A program made the translations under genes and the position numbers. The notes beneath the pieces were generated by a model. That model saw nothing but the letters and a program-made list of their open reading frames with translations, made no database searches and had not been told where the DNA came from. From the NCBI GenBank assembly GCA_021568835.1, contig JAKGSH010000010.1, positions 2,914,001-2,978,000 on the forward strand: a stretch of DNA of 64,000 bases, read 5' to 3'. Of the stretch, positions 54,141 through 62,078 are shown one piece after another. Origin of the DNA: Streptomyces sp. Tue 6430 (GTDB lineage Bacteria > Actinomycetota > Actinomycetes > Streptomycetales > Streptomycetaceae). Numbering within the stretch: position 1 is the stretch's first letter; each line of letters begins with the position of its first letter.

Positions 54141-56278
54141 CGTTCTCCTTCGTCAGGTGCGCCCAGTCGGTGACGACCGGGGCCAGCTCGCCCGTGAGCC
54201 AGAGGGGGAGCTGATCGTCGTGGTGGGGGCTGTCGGGTCGGCCGGAGGCGCCGTGGGGCACGATCCAGCGGCTGTCCTCGCGGCGGGCCAGGTCCCAGAC
54301 GTAGCGGGCGGCCGGGCCGCGGGCGGCGAGGTCGGTCCAGCCGGGCACGGCGGAGGTGCACAGCACGCAGTCGTGGTCGCCGGAGAGGGCGGGCTCCTCC
54401 CGGGAGGGGTCGGGCAGGGCCCGCCACGGGGCGAGGCGGTGGGTGTCGCCCCAGCGGGCGGCCGGCTGCCCGGCGACCTCCTCGAGGGCTTCCCGCACCA
54501 GCTTCGGCCGGTCGATGCCGTACAGCTCCTCGGCGCGCAGGAGGTGTTCGAGGGCGTAGCCGACGCGGGGGACGAGGGCCAGCCAGGGCAGGAGGACCTC
54601 GGGGTAGGCGGGCGGGGTGGTGAGCGCGGCGAAGGCCGGCTCGGCGGCGAGGCGGCGCACGAGCGCGCCGCGCACGGCTGCGAACCGCGCCGCTTCCCGG
54701 CTGTCCGCGTCCATGTGGCGGTCCCAGCGCAGGAGCCGCGCCCGCAGGCCCGCCGCCGCGGGGGTCAGGCCGTCGAGGGCGGCCAGGTGGTCCAGCAGGG
54801 GCGCGGCGGAGGCGAGGTGGGTGTCGGTGTGGATGGCCGGCATGTCGGACGACGACCACCGGCGGCGCCGGCCGAGCAGGGCGCGGATGCGGTCGGCGCG
54901 GTGCGGCGGGGCGAACTCGACGCCCAGGCCGGCGGCCGGTCCGCGCTGGTTGGCCATGACGGCGACGCCGTCGGTGAGTCCGGCGCGGGGCATCTCGTGC
55001 CAGCCGGTCCACTCGTGGCCGGGCTCCCAGGCGGGCACCGTGCGGGTGCGGTTGGCCCGCGCGCGCACGGGCACGCGGCCCGCGACCCGGTGCAGCAGGC
55101 CACCCTCGGTGTCGGCGGCCTGGACGACGTTGACCGGCTCGGCCCACAGGTCGAGGGCGCGGTCGACGTCGGCGACCCGGCGGGCCCGCAGCAGGGGGAG
55201 CAGGGCGGAGAAGCCGAGGTCGCCGGTGACGCGGGGCGGGTGGCGCAGGGCGAGCGCGAGGGGGCGCCGTCGTCGGTGCCGCCGGGACTCCCGCCGTCGA
55301 GGCCCTCGGGGCCGCCCGCGATCACCGGGCCGCGTCCGGTCTCCAGCACCTCGACCTCGACGGTCTCCTCCCCCGCCACCCGGACGAGTTCGGTGTGCCG
55401 GGCGACCCGCCGCCAGACGCCGTCCGGGCCGAGCGCCTCGACGCCCGCGCCGGTGCGGCGCAGGCGTTCGCGGTAGAGGTCCTGGTAGTCGGCCATGGCG
55501 TTGGTGACGGCCCAGGCGACCGTGCCGGTGTGCCCGAAGTGGGCGATGCCGGGGACGCCGGGGACGGCGAGTCCGACGACGTCGAACTCGTCGCAGGCCA
55601 GCCGGATCTGCTGGTAGACGCCGGGGTCCTCGATGAAGCGGTGCGGGTCGCCGGCGATGACGGCCCGGCCGGTGACCGTGCGGTCGCCGGCGACCAGCCA
55701 GCCGTTGCTGCCGGAGGTGCCGGGCCCGTCGGTGGCGAACAGGGCGACGGCGTCCTCGCCGAGGTGGCGGGCGGCCTCCTCGCGCCACAGTTTGGCGGGG
55801 AATCCGGCGAACAGGATGTGGGTGGAGAGCCAGACGGCGAGCGGTGTCCAGGGCTCCCAGCGGCCGGGGGCGAGGCCGACGCGGGCGAACTCGGGGCCGG
55901 GCGCAGACCCTCGTTGACTCCGTCGACGTAGGCCCGTACCCAGGCGGCGGTCTCCGGGTCGCTCTCCTGGAGGGCCGTGAAGCAGCGGCGAGCGGTGTCG
56001 TCGAGGCGGGCGCGGCGGACGAAGCGGTCCCAGGGGAGGGCCTCCGGGCCGAGGAAGGACGCCGAGGTGCCCCGCGCGCGGTGCCGCTCGACCTCCAGCT
56101 GCCAGGCGCGGTCGCGGGCGGTGACCCGGCCCTGGAGGCGGGCGAGGGCGTGCGCGCTGCCGGCCCGCAGGTGCGGGATGCCCCAGGCGTCCCGGTAGAC
56201 CTCACCGGTACCGGCACCGGGCTCGGTCCCGGTTTCTCCGTCCGTCCGCCGGGCGGCTCCGTCCGTCTCGCTCGTCAC
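54133..56278 (-). CDS. penicillin acylase-type Ntn amidohydrolase, two apparent frameshifts
   Basis: About 715 residues when repaired. N-terminal alpha chain: VYRDAWGIPHLRAGSAHALARLQG and AWVRAYVDGVNEGLRPG. The self-cleavage site and beta chain nucleophile appear as GTSGSNGWLVAGDRTVTG, the Ser after Gly in SGSNGW. Later AVPGVPGIAHFGHTGTVAW and ADYQDLYRERL are typical of the family. Frame breaks are at 55893-55901 and 55260-55264, each one base short. Such enzymes cleave or exchange acyl groups on amides; in pseudomonads PvdQ trims a siderophore. No signal peptide is seen, unusual for the family. GTG 56278, 20 bases from an iron box. Confidence 0.85.
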
Positions 56279-56297
56279 CCTGGGACCCTTCTGATAT

Positions 56298-56316
56298 TTA
56301 GGTTAGGCTCACCTAA
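56298..56316. promoter_or_regulatory. iron box (DmdR/IdeR type)
   Basis: TTAGGTTAGGCTCACCTAA, 19 bases, differs from the ideal DtxR-family operator at one or two positions. It lies between the divergent acylase operon and the SIP gene and should repress both when iron is replete. Confidence 0.9.
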
Positions 56317-56355
56317 TCAATCGGTGCAGGAATCGTACGCGAGAGGTGACGGGGC

Positions 56356-57065
56356 ATGGCGCAGGGGAGGGGCTGGGAGGGCGCGGTCCTGAAGTTGATG
56401 CGGGCGAAGGACTTCACCCTCACCGTCACGGGGGCCGAGGACGTCACCCCGCACTACCGGCGGCTCCACCTCACCGACGGCGGGCTGCTCGCCGCGACCG
56501 GCGTCCACCCGACGATGTGGGTACGGCTGTGGTTCACCGACGCGGGCAGGCCGCACCAGCGGGCCTACACCCTGGTCGACCCCGACCCGGCGGCCGGCAC
56601 CTTCTCCCTGGAGTTCGCCCTGCACGAGGGCGCCGCCGGCGACTGGGCGCGGGCCGCCGGGCCCGGCGACACCATCGAGGCCACCGTCCAGGGCACGGGC
56701 TTCACCCGGCCCGCCCCGCCCCCCTCCCGCGCCCTCGTGATCGGCGACCCGGCCTCCCTCCCCGCGATCAACTCCCTCCTCGACGCCCTCGGCCCCGCAC
56801 CGGCCACGATCTGGTTCGAGGGCGACGGGGACGGCCTCCCCTTCCGCACCGACCCGGCCCGGCACGACCTCCGCCGCACCCCCCGCACGGAACTGGTCGA
56901 CCGCGTGAAGACCGAGCTGCCCGCCCTGCTGACAGCCACCCGGACCCGTACGTCTGGATCGCCTGCGACACCCGGACGACCCGGACCCTGTCGGCGTACG
57001 TCCGCAAGGACCTGGCGGTCCCCAAGGAGAGGGTCCACGCACTGGGGTACTGGCAGGCCGACTGA
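56356..57065 (+). CDS. siderophore-interacting FAD protein (SIP), apparent frameshift
   Basis: A 236-residue flavin reductase of the ViuB/SIP family that reduces ferric siderophores in the cytosol. FAD-binding: PHYRRLHLTDGGL and HQRAYTLVDPDPAAGTFSLEF; NAD(P)H-binding: SRALVIGDPASLPAINSLLD. The last 45 residues (PDPYVWIACDTRTTRTLSAYV, then LGYWQAD) are one frame over; a base is missing in the C-run 56939-56941. ATG 56356 with GAGGTGACGGGG upstream. It lies next to and divergent from the acylase operon under the shared iron box. Confidence 0.92.
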
Positions 57066-57561
57066 CGCGCGGGCCGGACGGCGGGGCGGGTGACGGGCGC
57101 GGCGGGGCCCTTCCGGTCCGTCGCCGGCGTCACCGACCCTGAATCGCCGGTCGTATCGCCGGTCACATCGCCGGTCAGAACGCACGCACCGCCAGGGGAC
57201 GAAGGCGGCGGCCGGGGCGGCGAAGGCCGCCAGGGGACAAGCCGGGCGGCCCGCCCCGGACGGCGGGCCTGAGCCGGGAACATGACCGCGGAGACCCGGG
57301 GGGCGCGGCCGGCTCGCGGCGACCGGCTCGGGGAGCGTCGTTCCCACGGAGGCCGGTGCCGCCGGCCTCTCCACCCATCGTGCCGGAGGCCGGTGTCGAC
57401 CCCGTCGGCATCCGCACCGAGGACGGGGCCGGTGAAGGCACTGCCGGCGGCCTTCCCGACAGCCTCCCCTTCCCTTGTGCCCCGGTTCGCCACCTCTTTT
57501 CCGGCCCCACACTCCGCCGCCATGGCTGCGCCCGGAACGTCGGGACCGGTAGGCTTTCCGT
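57066..57561. other. intergenic region
   Basis: 496 bases with no supported gene. It holds four repeats of TCGCCGGTC near 57142-57178 and a GC-rich, low-complexity stretch. The leaderless promoter of the next gene is at its end. Confidence 0.5.
57550..57555 (+). promoter_or_regulatory. -10 element of a likely leaderless promoter
   Basis: TAGGCT ends six bases before GTG 57562 and no ribosome binding site is present, the pattern of leaderless transcripts. Confidence 0.5.
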
Positions 57562-57858
57562 GTGATCTTCAAGCGCATCGGAAACGGCCGGCCGTACCCC
57601 GACCACGGCCGGGAAAGCACCCGGCAGTGGGCGGACGTCGCGCCGCGCCCGGTCCGCCTCGATCAGCTGGTGACCACCAAGCAGCAGCTCGACCTGGAAA
57701 CCCTGCTCGCCGAGGACTCCACGTTCTACGGCGACCTCTTCGCGCACGTCGTGAAGTGGCAGGGCGACCTGTACCTCGAGGACGGACTCCACCGCGCGGT
57801 CCGAGCCGCCCTCCAGCAGCGCCAGGTGCTCCACGCGCGCGTGCTCGAACTGGACTGA
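57562..57858 (+). CDS. small conserved actinobacterial protein
   Basis: A 98-residue protein, MIFKRIGNGRPYPDHGREST..., highly conserved in my memory of streptomycete genomes, sometimes labelled as a VapB-type antitoxin without experimental basis and without an adjacent toxin. Segment LDLETLLAEDSTFYGDLFAHVVKWQGDLYLEDGLHRAVRAAL is the core (shown here in part of its extent). No nuclease or DNA-binding motif is obvious. GTG 57562 is probably leaderless. Confidence 0.8.
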   Translation: MIFKRIGNGRPYPDHGRESTRQWADVAPRPVRLDQLVTTKQQLDLETLLAEDSTFYGDLFAHVVKWQGDLYLEDGLHRAVRAALQQRQVLHARVLELD

Positions 57859-58042
57859 GCCGCTCCCCCGGCCGCACCGAGCCGCTCCGGGCGGCCCGCC
57901 CCCGGGTCGCCCGCCCCAGGACAGCCCCGACCGGCCGGCCGGCCGCCTCCCGCCCCGGGCCGGTTGGCCCTTTCGGGTGCTCTGCGCCCTATCAAATGAT
58001 CATCTGGTAGGCACGGCCGCCCCGGCGCACTACGCTGCGCTC

Positions 58043-58683
58043 ATGAGCATGCTGACTCCCCCGGCATGGGCGGCCAATACCGGATCACGGGGGACAAATA
58101 CCCCCGGATGCGTCCGTCCCGGCGACGCGGCAGGCTGGTCGGCGTCGCCGTCGCCTGCGGAGCCGTGCTCGGCGTGGCCGGCTGGGGCACCCTTCAGCTG
58201 ATCGACGTCTTCACCGGAGGCGGGGGCACCGCCTCGGCGGCCGGCACGAAGGCCGGCTGCGCGACCAAGGCGAGCCCCGCGGCCACCGCCTCCCCGGCAC
58301 TCCTGCCCAAGCCCGCGCAGATCACCGTGAACGTCTTCAACGCCACCACGCGCAGCGGCCTCGCCAAGACCACCGCCGACGAACTCAAGAAGCGCGGCTT
58401 CCGCATCGGCGAGGTGGGCAACGCCGCCTCGCAGTACGACAAGAAGGTCACCGGCACCGGCGTACTGCTCGGCCCGGCGGCCTCGCTGAACACCTCGCTG
58501 CCGGTACTGGCCACCCAGCTCACCGCCGCCGAGCGCCGCACCGACGCCGCCCGCAAGGGACCCGCGATCGACCTGATCATCGGCAACCGCTTCACGACGC
58601 TGACCGGCCTGCCGGAAGCGACCAGGGAACTGACGGCCCTGGCCGCACCGAAACCGACGGCGACCACGAAGAAGGGCTGCTGA
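58043..58683 (+). CDS. membrane-anchored LytR C-terminal-domain protein, apparent frameshift near the start
   Basis: About 213 residues: a cytoplasmic N-terminus, one membrane helix (LVGVAVACGAVLGVAGWGTL), and an extracellular LytR_C domain (ITVNVFNATTRSGLAKTTADEL, RGFRIGEVGNAA). LytR_C proteins associate with the cell envelope. I expect the start MSMLTPPG-MGGQYRITG at ATG 58043, but the two parts are out of frame by one base at the C-run 58058-58062; ATG 58066 (MGGQYR) would be the alternative start if the break is real. TACGCT ends six bases before ATG 58043, suggesting a leaderless mRNA. Confidence 0.82.
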
Positions 58684-58713
58684 GCGCCGTACCCCACCGG
58701 CGGGGCGGGGGTT

Positions 58714-59349
58714 CTACTCGGCCGCGCCGTACAGGCGGTCGCCCGCGTCGCCCAGGCCCGGGACGATGTAGCCGTGCTCGTTGAGGTGGTCGTCGACGGC
58801 CGCCGTGACGACGGTGACCGGTGCGCCCGCCAGCTCGCGCTCCACGATCTCCACGCCCTCGGGCGCGGCCAGCAGCACCACCGCGGTGACGTCGTCGGCG
58901 CCCCGCCTGATCAGCTCGCGGATCGCGGCGACCAGCGTGCCACCGGTGGCCAGCATCGGGTCCAGGACGTACACCTGACGGCCGGACAGGTCCTCCGGCA
59001 TGCGCGTGGCGTACGTGGAGGCCTGGAGGGTCTGCTCGTCGCGGATCATGCCCATGAAGCCCACCTCGGCGGTCGGCAGCAGCCGGACCATGCCGTCCAG
59101 CATGCCGAGGCCGGCCCGCAGGATCGGCACCACCAGCGGACGCGGGCGGGCGAGCTTGACGCCGGTGGTGCCGGCGACCGGCGTCATGATGTCGACCTGC
59201 TCGGTGCGCACGTCCCGGGTGGCCTCGTAGGCGAGCAGGGTGACCAGCTCGTCGGCGAGGCGACGGAAGGTCGCGGAGTCCGTGCGGCGGTCGCGCAGCG
59301 TGGTGAGCTTGTGGGCGACCAGGGGGTGGTCGACGACGTGGAGACGCAT
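58714..59349 (-). CDS. upp: uracil phosphoribosyltransferase
   Basis: A 211-residue pyrimidine-salvage enzyme making UMP from uracil and PRPP. Starts MRLHVVDHPLVAHKLTTLRD; the PRPP-binding loop is VYVLDPMLATGGTLVAAI and the uracil-binding end is HGYIVPGLGDAGDRLYG. I prefer ATG 59349 over the GTG at 59355 because that is where family members begin and because TACTGT ends seven bases before it. Confidence 0.95.
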   Translation of the reverse strand: MRLHVVDHPLVAHKLTTLRDRRTDSATFRRLADELVTLLAYEATRDVRTEQVDIMTPVAGTTGVKLARPRPLVVPILRAGLGMLDGMVRLLPTAEVGFMGMIRDEQTLQASTYATRMPEDLSGRQVYVLDPMLATGGTLVAAIRELIRRGADDVTAVVLLAAPEGVEIVERELAGAPVTVVTAAVDDHLNEHGYIVPGLGDAGDRLYGAAE

Positions 59350-59356
59350 GTCCACA

Positions 59357-59362
59357 ACAGTA
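59357..59362 (-). promoter_or_regulatory. -10 element of a likely leaderless upp promoter
   Basis: Minus-strand TACTGT, seven bases before ATG 59349, with no ribosome binding site between. Confidence 0.5.
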
Positions 59363-59497
59363 ACCGGGCCCGACCGGCCCGGCGTCCCCCACGCACAGTG
59401 AGCCTCTCCCCCTCACCCGAACTCACCCGAACCGTTCGTCGGCATCAAACCGCCCTTCCGAGGGAAGGTGGGGGAAACGGACCAGGGTGGTGGACCA

Positions 59498-59716
59498 ATG
59501 CGTGACCTGCCAGAGCGTGCGGCGCCGCAAGCGGAGGAGCCGCCGGAGAACCCGTCGGAGGATCCGTCGGAGACCGAAGCGCAGCGCCGCAGACGACGCG
59601 CGCAGTTCCTGCGCGAGCTGGCCGAGGCCCGCGCGCTGCGCGACCGCGTGCAGCCGCGCCGCGCCAAGACGGCCCGGCTCCGACACGCGATGCGCATGCG
59701 CACCTTCCGCTGGTAG
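59498..59716 (+). CDS. small conserved basic/acidic protein
   Basis: A 72-residue protein: acidic, Pro/Glu-rich start (MRDLPERAAPQAEEPPENPS) and a basic helix ending KTARLRHAMRMRTFRW. The second half is strongly conserved in streptomycetes as I recall it. ATG 59498 is preceded by AGGGTGGTGG. Unknown function; possible nucleic-acid or membrane contact by the Arg-rich end. Confidence 0.7.
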   Translation: MRDLPERAAPQAEEPPENPSEDPSETEAQRRRRRAQFLRELAEARALRDRVQPRRAKTARLRHAMRMRTFRW

Positions 59717-60026
59717 CGGTTCGCTCGGCGCGCGCGGGGAAGACCGGCGGCGTCCCACGCGTCACGGGGGTGGGCGTGCATGGCCGTACGGCAAAGCCGC
59801 GTACGATCCGCGGTGGTGGCACCGAGTGCGCTGGTGAGTTGCTCGCGGACGTCCTCGTGGACCCGCGGTCAAAACGCCCGGACACAGGGAGCCGAAGACG
59901 TCCCCTGGACGGCTTGTTTCTGCCACGATTCCGAGTGGGTGGGGCTCGGAGCCTGAGCTCTCTCCGCCCGCAACCTCCGCCGGGGGACCCCCAACCGGCA
60001 CGCCTAAGACCAGTGGGAGAGTCACG
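59717..60026. other. intergenic region
   Basis: 310 bases; upstream region of the tadA-associated gene. I see no gene and no strong hairpin beyond short GC-rich palindromes. Confidence 0.5.
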
Positions 60027-60560
60027 GTGTACTTCGCCGCACTGCTCGCGCGCACCGAAGACGGGTGGGAAGCGAGCGACACGGAGCTCGACGATGTGGA
60101 GACCCTGTCGGATCTCGCCGACCTGGCCCGGGAAGCCTCTCCGGACGAGGACACCGTCCTCGTGCTGATCGAGCAGGAGGACTCCTGGTTCGGGGTCGTC
60201 CGCATCGACGGCGAGGAGGACCCGCGCATCTTCGTCTCCGACGCGAGCGCCGCCGCCCGCAGTTCGTACGGGGAGATCCTGCTCACCGACGAACTGCTCG
60301 GCCGGGATCCGGGTGACGCCGACGACCTGGACGCCCTCGACCTCGACGGCACCGAGGACGGCGACGCCGAGGACGACGACGGGGACGGCGCGGAAAGCGC
60401 CGGTCCGGCCGAAGCGGTGCCGCACGGCCCGGTCGGCGACGCCGGCATCCTCGACGACCTCGGCGTCGGCGAGAAGGAACTGAAGTCGCTGTCCTCGGAC
60501 GCGCTCACCGAGATCGCCGAGTCCCTCGGGGCCTCGGAGGTCCTGGAGACCGTCCGCTGA
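60027..60560 (+). CDS. tRNA adenosine deaminase-associated protein
   Basis: A 177-residue acidic protein of the actinobacterial family found upstream of tadA (TIGR03941). N-terminus MYFAALLARTEDGWEASDTELDDVETLSDLADLAREA, middle VLIEQEDSWFGVVRIDGEEDPRIFVSDASAAARSSYG, both conserved; a linker of Asp/Glu follows, then a helix. Role in tRNA editing is inferred from gene order. Start GTG 60027 with GGGAGAG upstream. Its stop overlaps a possible CTG start of tadA. Confidence 0.88.
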   Translation: MYFAALLARTEDGWEASDTELDDVETLSDLADLAREASPDEDTVLVLIEQEDSWFGVVRIDGEEDPRIFVSDASAAARSSYGEILLTDELLGRDPGDADDLDALDLDGTEDGDAEDDDGDGAESAGPAEAVPHGPVGDAGILDDLGVGEKELKSLSSDALTEIAESLGASEVLETVR

Positions 60561-61051
60561 CCGCACCGACCGAAGGGGGCCGGCCCGCCGACCCCGTACG
60601 CGACCGCTGGCGGGCCGCGATGCGGCTCGCCCTGGACGAGGCCGCGCTGGCCGTGCGCGGCGGCGACGTCCCCGTGGGCGCCGTCGTCCTGGCCGCCGAC
60701 GGCACCACCGTCCTCGGGGCCGGCCACAACGAACGCGAGGCGGGCGGCGACCCCACGGCCCACGCGGAGGTGCTGGCCCTGCGGCGGGCCGCCGCGCGGA
60801 CCGGCCGGTGGCGGCTGACGGGCTGCACGCTCGTCGTCACGCTGGAGCCGTGCACGATGTGCGCGGGAGCCCTCGTCCAGTCCCGCGTGGACCGGGTCGT
60901 CTACGGCGCCCGCGACGACAAGGCGGGCGCGGCCGGCTCCCTCTGGGACGTCGTCCGCGACCGCCGCCTCAACCACCGCCCCGAGGTGATCGAGGGCGTC
61001 CTCGCCACGGACTGCGCCCGGCTGCTCACCGAGTTCTTCCGCTCCCGGTGA
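60557..61051 (+). CDS. tadA: tRNA-specific adenosine-34 deaminase
   Basis: A CDA-fold zinc deaminase that converts wobble adenosine to inosine in tRNA-Arg(ACG). Zinc site: His/Glu in PTAHAEVLAL and the cysteines in EPCTMCAGA. The first ATG in frame, 60620, would cut off the helix RWRAAMRLALDEAALA that family members need. The frame continues upstream to a CTG at 60557 overlapping the previous stop (CTGA), so CTG or a non-standard start is likely; giving 164 residues. The downstream boundary is tRNA-Ser. Confidence 0.9.
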   Translation: MTAPTEGGRPADPVRDRWRAAMRLALDEAALAVRGGDVPVGAVVLAADGTTVLGAGHNEREAGGDPTAHAEVLALRRAAARTGRWRLTGCTLVVTLEPCTMCAGALVQSRVDRVVYGARDDKAGAAGSLWDVVRDRRLNHRPEVIEGVLATDCARLLTEFFRSR

Positions 61052-61095
61052 ATCCGATTTCGAAGCGGGGCTCACCTTGTTGTAAGGTCTCTCTC

Positions 61096-61180
61096 GGTAG
61101 CGTGTCCGAGCGGCCGAAGGAGCTCGCCTCGAAAGCGAGTGTGGCGCAAGTCACCGAGGGTTCAAATCCCTCCGCTACCG
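61096..61180 (+). tRNA. tRNA-Ser (anticodon CGA)
   Basis: 85-nt class II tRNA: acceptor GGUAGCG/CGCUACC, anticodon loop CUCGAAA between CUCGC and GCGAG, long variable arm, T-loop UUCAAAU, discriminator G. CCA is not encoded. Target of the second element. Confidence 0.97.
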
Positions 61181-61187
61181 CTGGTAG

Positions 61188-61222
61188 ACGAAGGGCCCGG
61201 TCCGTTGGACCGGGCCCTTCGT
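61188..61222 (+). terminator. tRNA-Ser(CGA) terminator
   Basis: 16-bp perfect stem, 61188-61203 with 61207-61222, loop GTT. Confidence 0.9.
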
Positions 61223-61227
61223 GCTGC

Positions 61228-61250
61228 TCCGTCTCAGTTTCCGTCTCAGT
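61228..61250. repeat. 23-bp sequence shared with the first tRNA-Ser locus
   Basis: Identical to 40676-40698. Internally it is CGTCTCAGT-TTC-CGTCTCAGT, i.e. a 9-mer directly repeated. Found just past the tRNA terminator in both loci, so likely part of an attachment site or an integrase arm-binding site. Confidence 0.75.
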
Positions 61251-61441
61251 TGAGGCGATGCTGGACCCCGATGACCCTCGCATCCATCCCTCACCGGGCA
61301 GTAACTGTGGTTTTTGGCGAACCGGGCCACGCTCGATCAAGCGGCCCCCTAGGCTTCCGTTGGGTGGCCGTGCGCCACGCCAACCTGCCCCTCAGATCAC
61401 GTCCCACGCCCTACGAAAGGGCTTCGATCTGGAGGCGGTTC

Positions 61442-61594
61442 TTGGAAGGCAAGCAGCACGAACACCCCTCTCCGCAGCCGTGCCGGAAGGCAGAGACGGC
61501 GAAGGAGACGAAGAAGGGCCCGAACTGGGCCGCGGGCTCATTCGCCCTCAACCTGTGGCGCTTCTTGCGCGACTGGCTGAACGGCGGTGAGTAA
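61442..61594 (+). CDS. possible 50-residue protein
   Basis: A frame from TTG 61442 (LEGKQHEHPSPQPCRKAE, ending LNLWRFLRDWLNGGE) has mostly G/C third positions and a GGAGG seven bases upstream. The end is hydrophobic-amphipathic. No family known; could be a chance open frame. Confidence 0.3.
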   Translation: MEGKQHEHPSPQPCRKAETAKETKKGPNWAAGSFALNLWRFLRDWLNGGE

Positions 61595-61626
61595 CGACGA
61601 CCTCAGTCCAGGCCCTCTTCCCAACT

Positions 61627-61720
61627 GACTGCGTAAGCAGTCCTCCTGCCTCTCGGCAGGATGGTGCGCCCTAGCACGACGCACCGGAGGCCGCACGCCA
61701 AATGGCGCTGCGGCCTCCGT
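61627..61720. ncRNA. cluster of three hairpins, possible structured RNA
   Basis: Three hairpins in 94 bases: GACTGC-GTAA-GCAGTC at 61627-61642, TCCTGCC-TCTC-GGCAGGA at 61644-61661, and an 11-bp stem 61686-61696 with 61710-61720 whose loop also pairs (GCC-AAAT-GGC). No gene overlaps. May be a small RNA, a transfer/recombination site or stacked terminators. Confidence 0.4.
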
Positions 61721-62002
61721 CTTAGGAGAACAGCGCCGGGGTGAGTAGAGGTGCTGGCATGGTGGCGGTCCAATGCCGGTTCACGACGGGTGTTCCTTCT
61801 TTGGGGTGGTTTCTCTGGTTGCTCTCCAGAGATCATTCGCCCCCTGCGCCTTGGCGGTGGCACAGGGACGGGTGACACGAACTTTGCTCCGTTAGAGTAG
61901 CGGGCCATCCCTACGTTCGCGGGGAGAAGGACGCACAAACTTGCCTCCTGTACCGCATCGACGCGACCCATCCATGAGTCAAGAAACGCCTCTGACCTGC
62001 GC
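61721..62002. other. spacer of the second element
   Basis: About 280 bases before the integrase terminator. I see no convincing gene. Confidence 0.4.
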
Positions 62003-62040
62003 TTAGGGAGGAGCGTCAAACGTTTTGCGCTCCTCCCTAA
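62003..62040 (-). terminator. integrase terminator
   Basis: A 13-bp perfect stem, 62003-62015 with 62028-62040, loop with AAACGTTT, 38 bases after the integrase stop. Confidence 0.85.
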
Positions 62041-62078
62041 CAGAAATCCGTAGCGCCCTATGTGCTAGGCCAGCAGTG

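Noticed and set aside
56356..57093. Taking the SIP gene to end at 57093 in the first frame
   Set aside because: The last 45 residues in that frame (RTRTSGSPATPGRPG) are unlike SIP, whereas the shifted frame gives the conserved VWIACDTRTTRTLSAYV ending.
57090..57272. Small plus-strand frame in the gap after SIP
   Set aside because: Built partly on TCGCCGGTC repeats, no ribosome binding site, no recognisable sequence.
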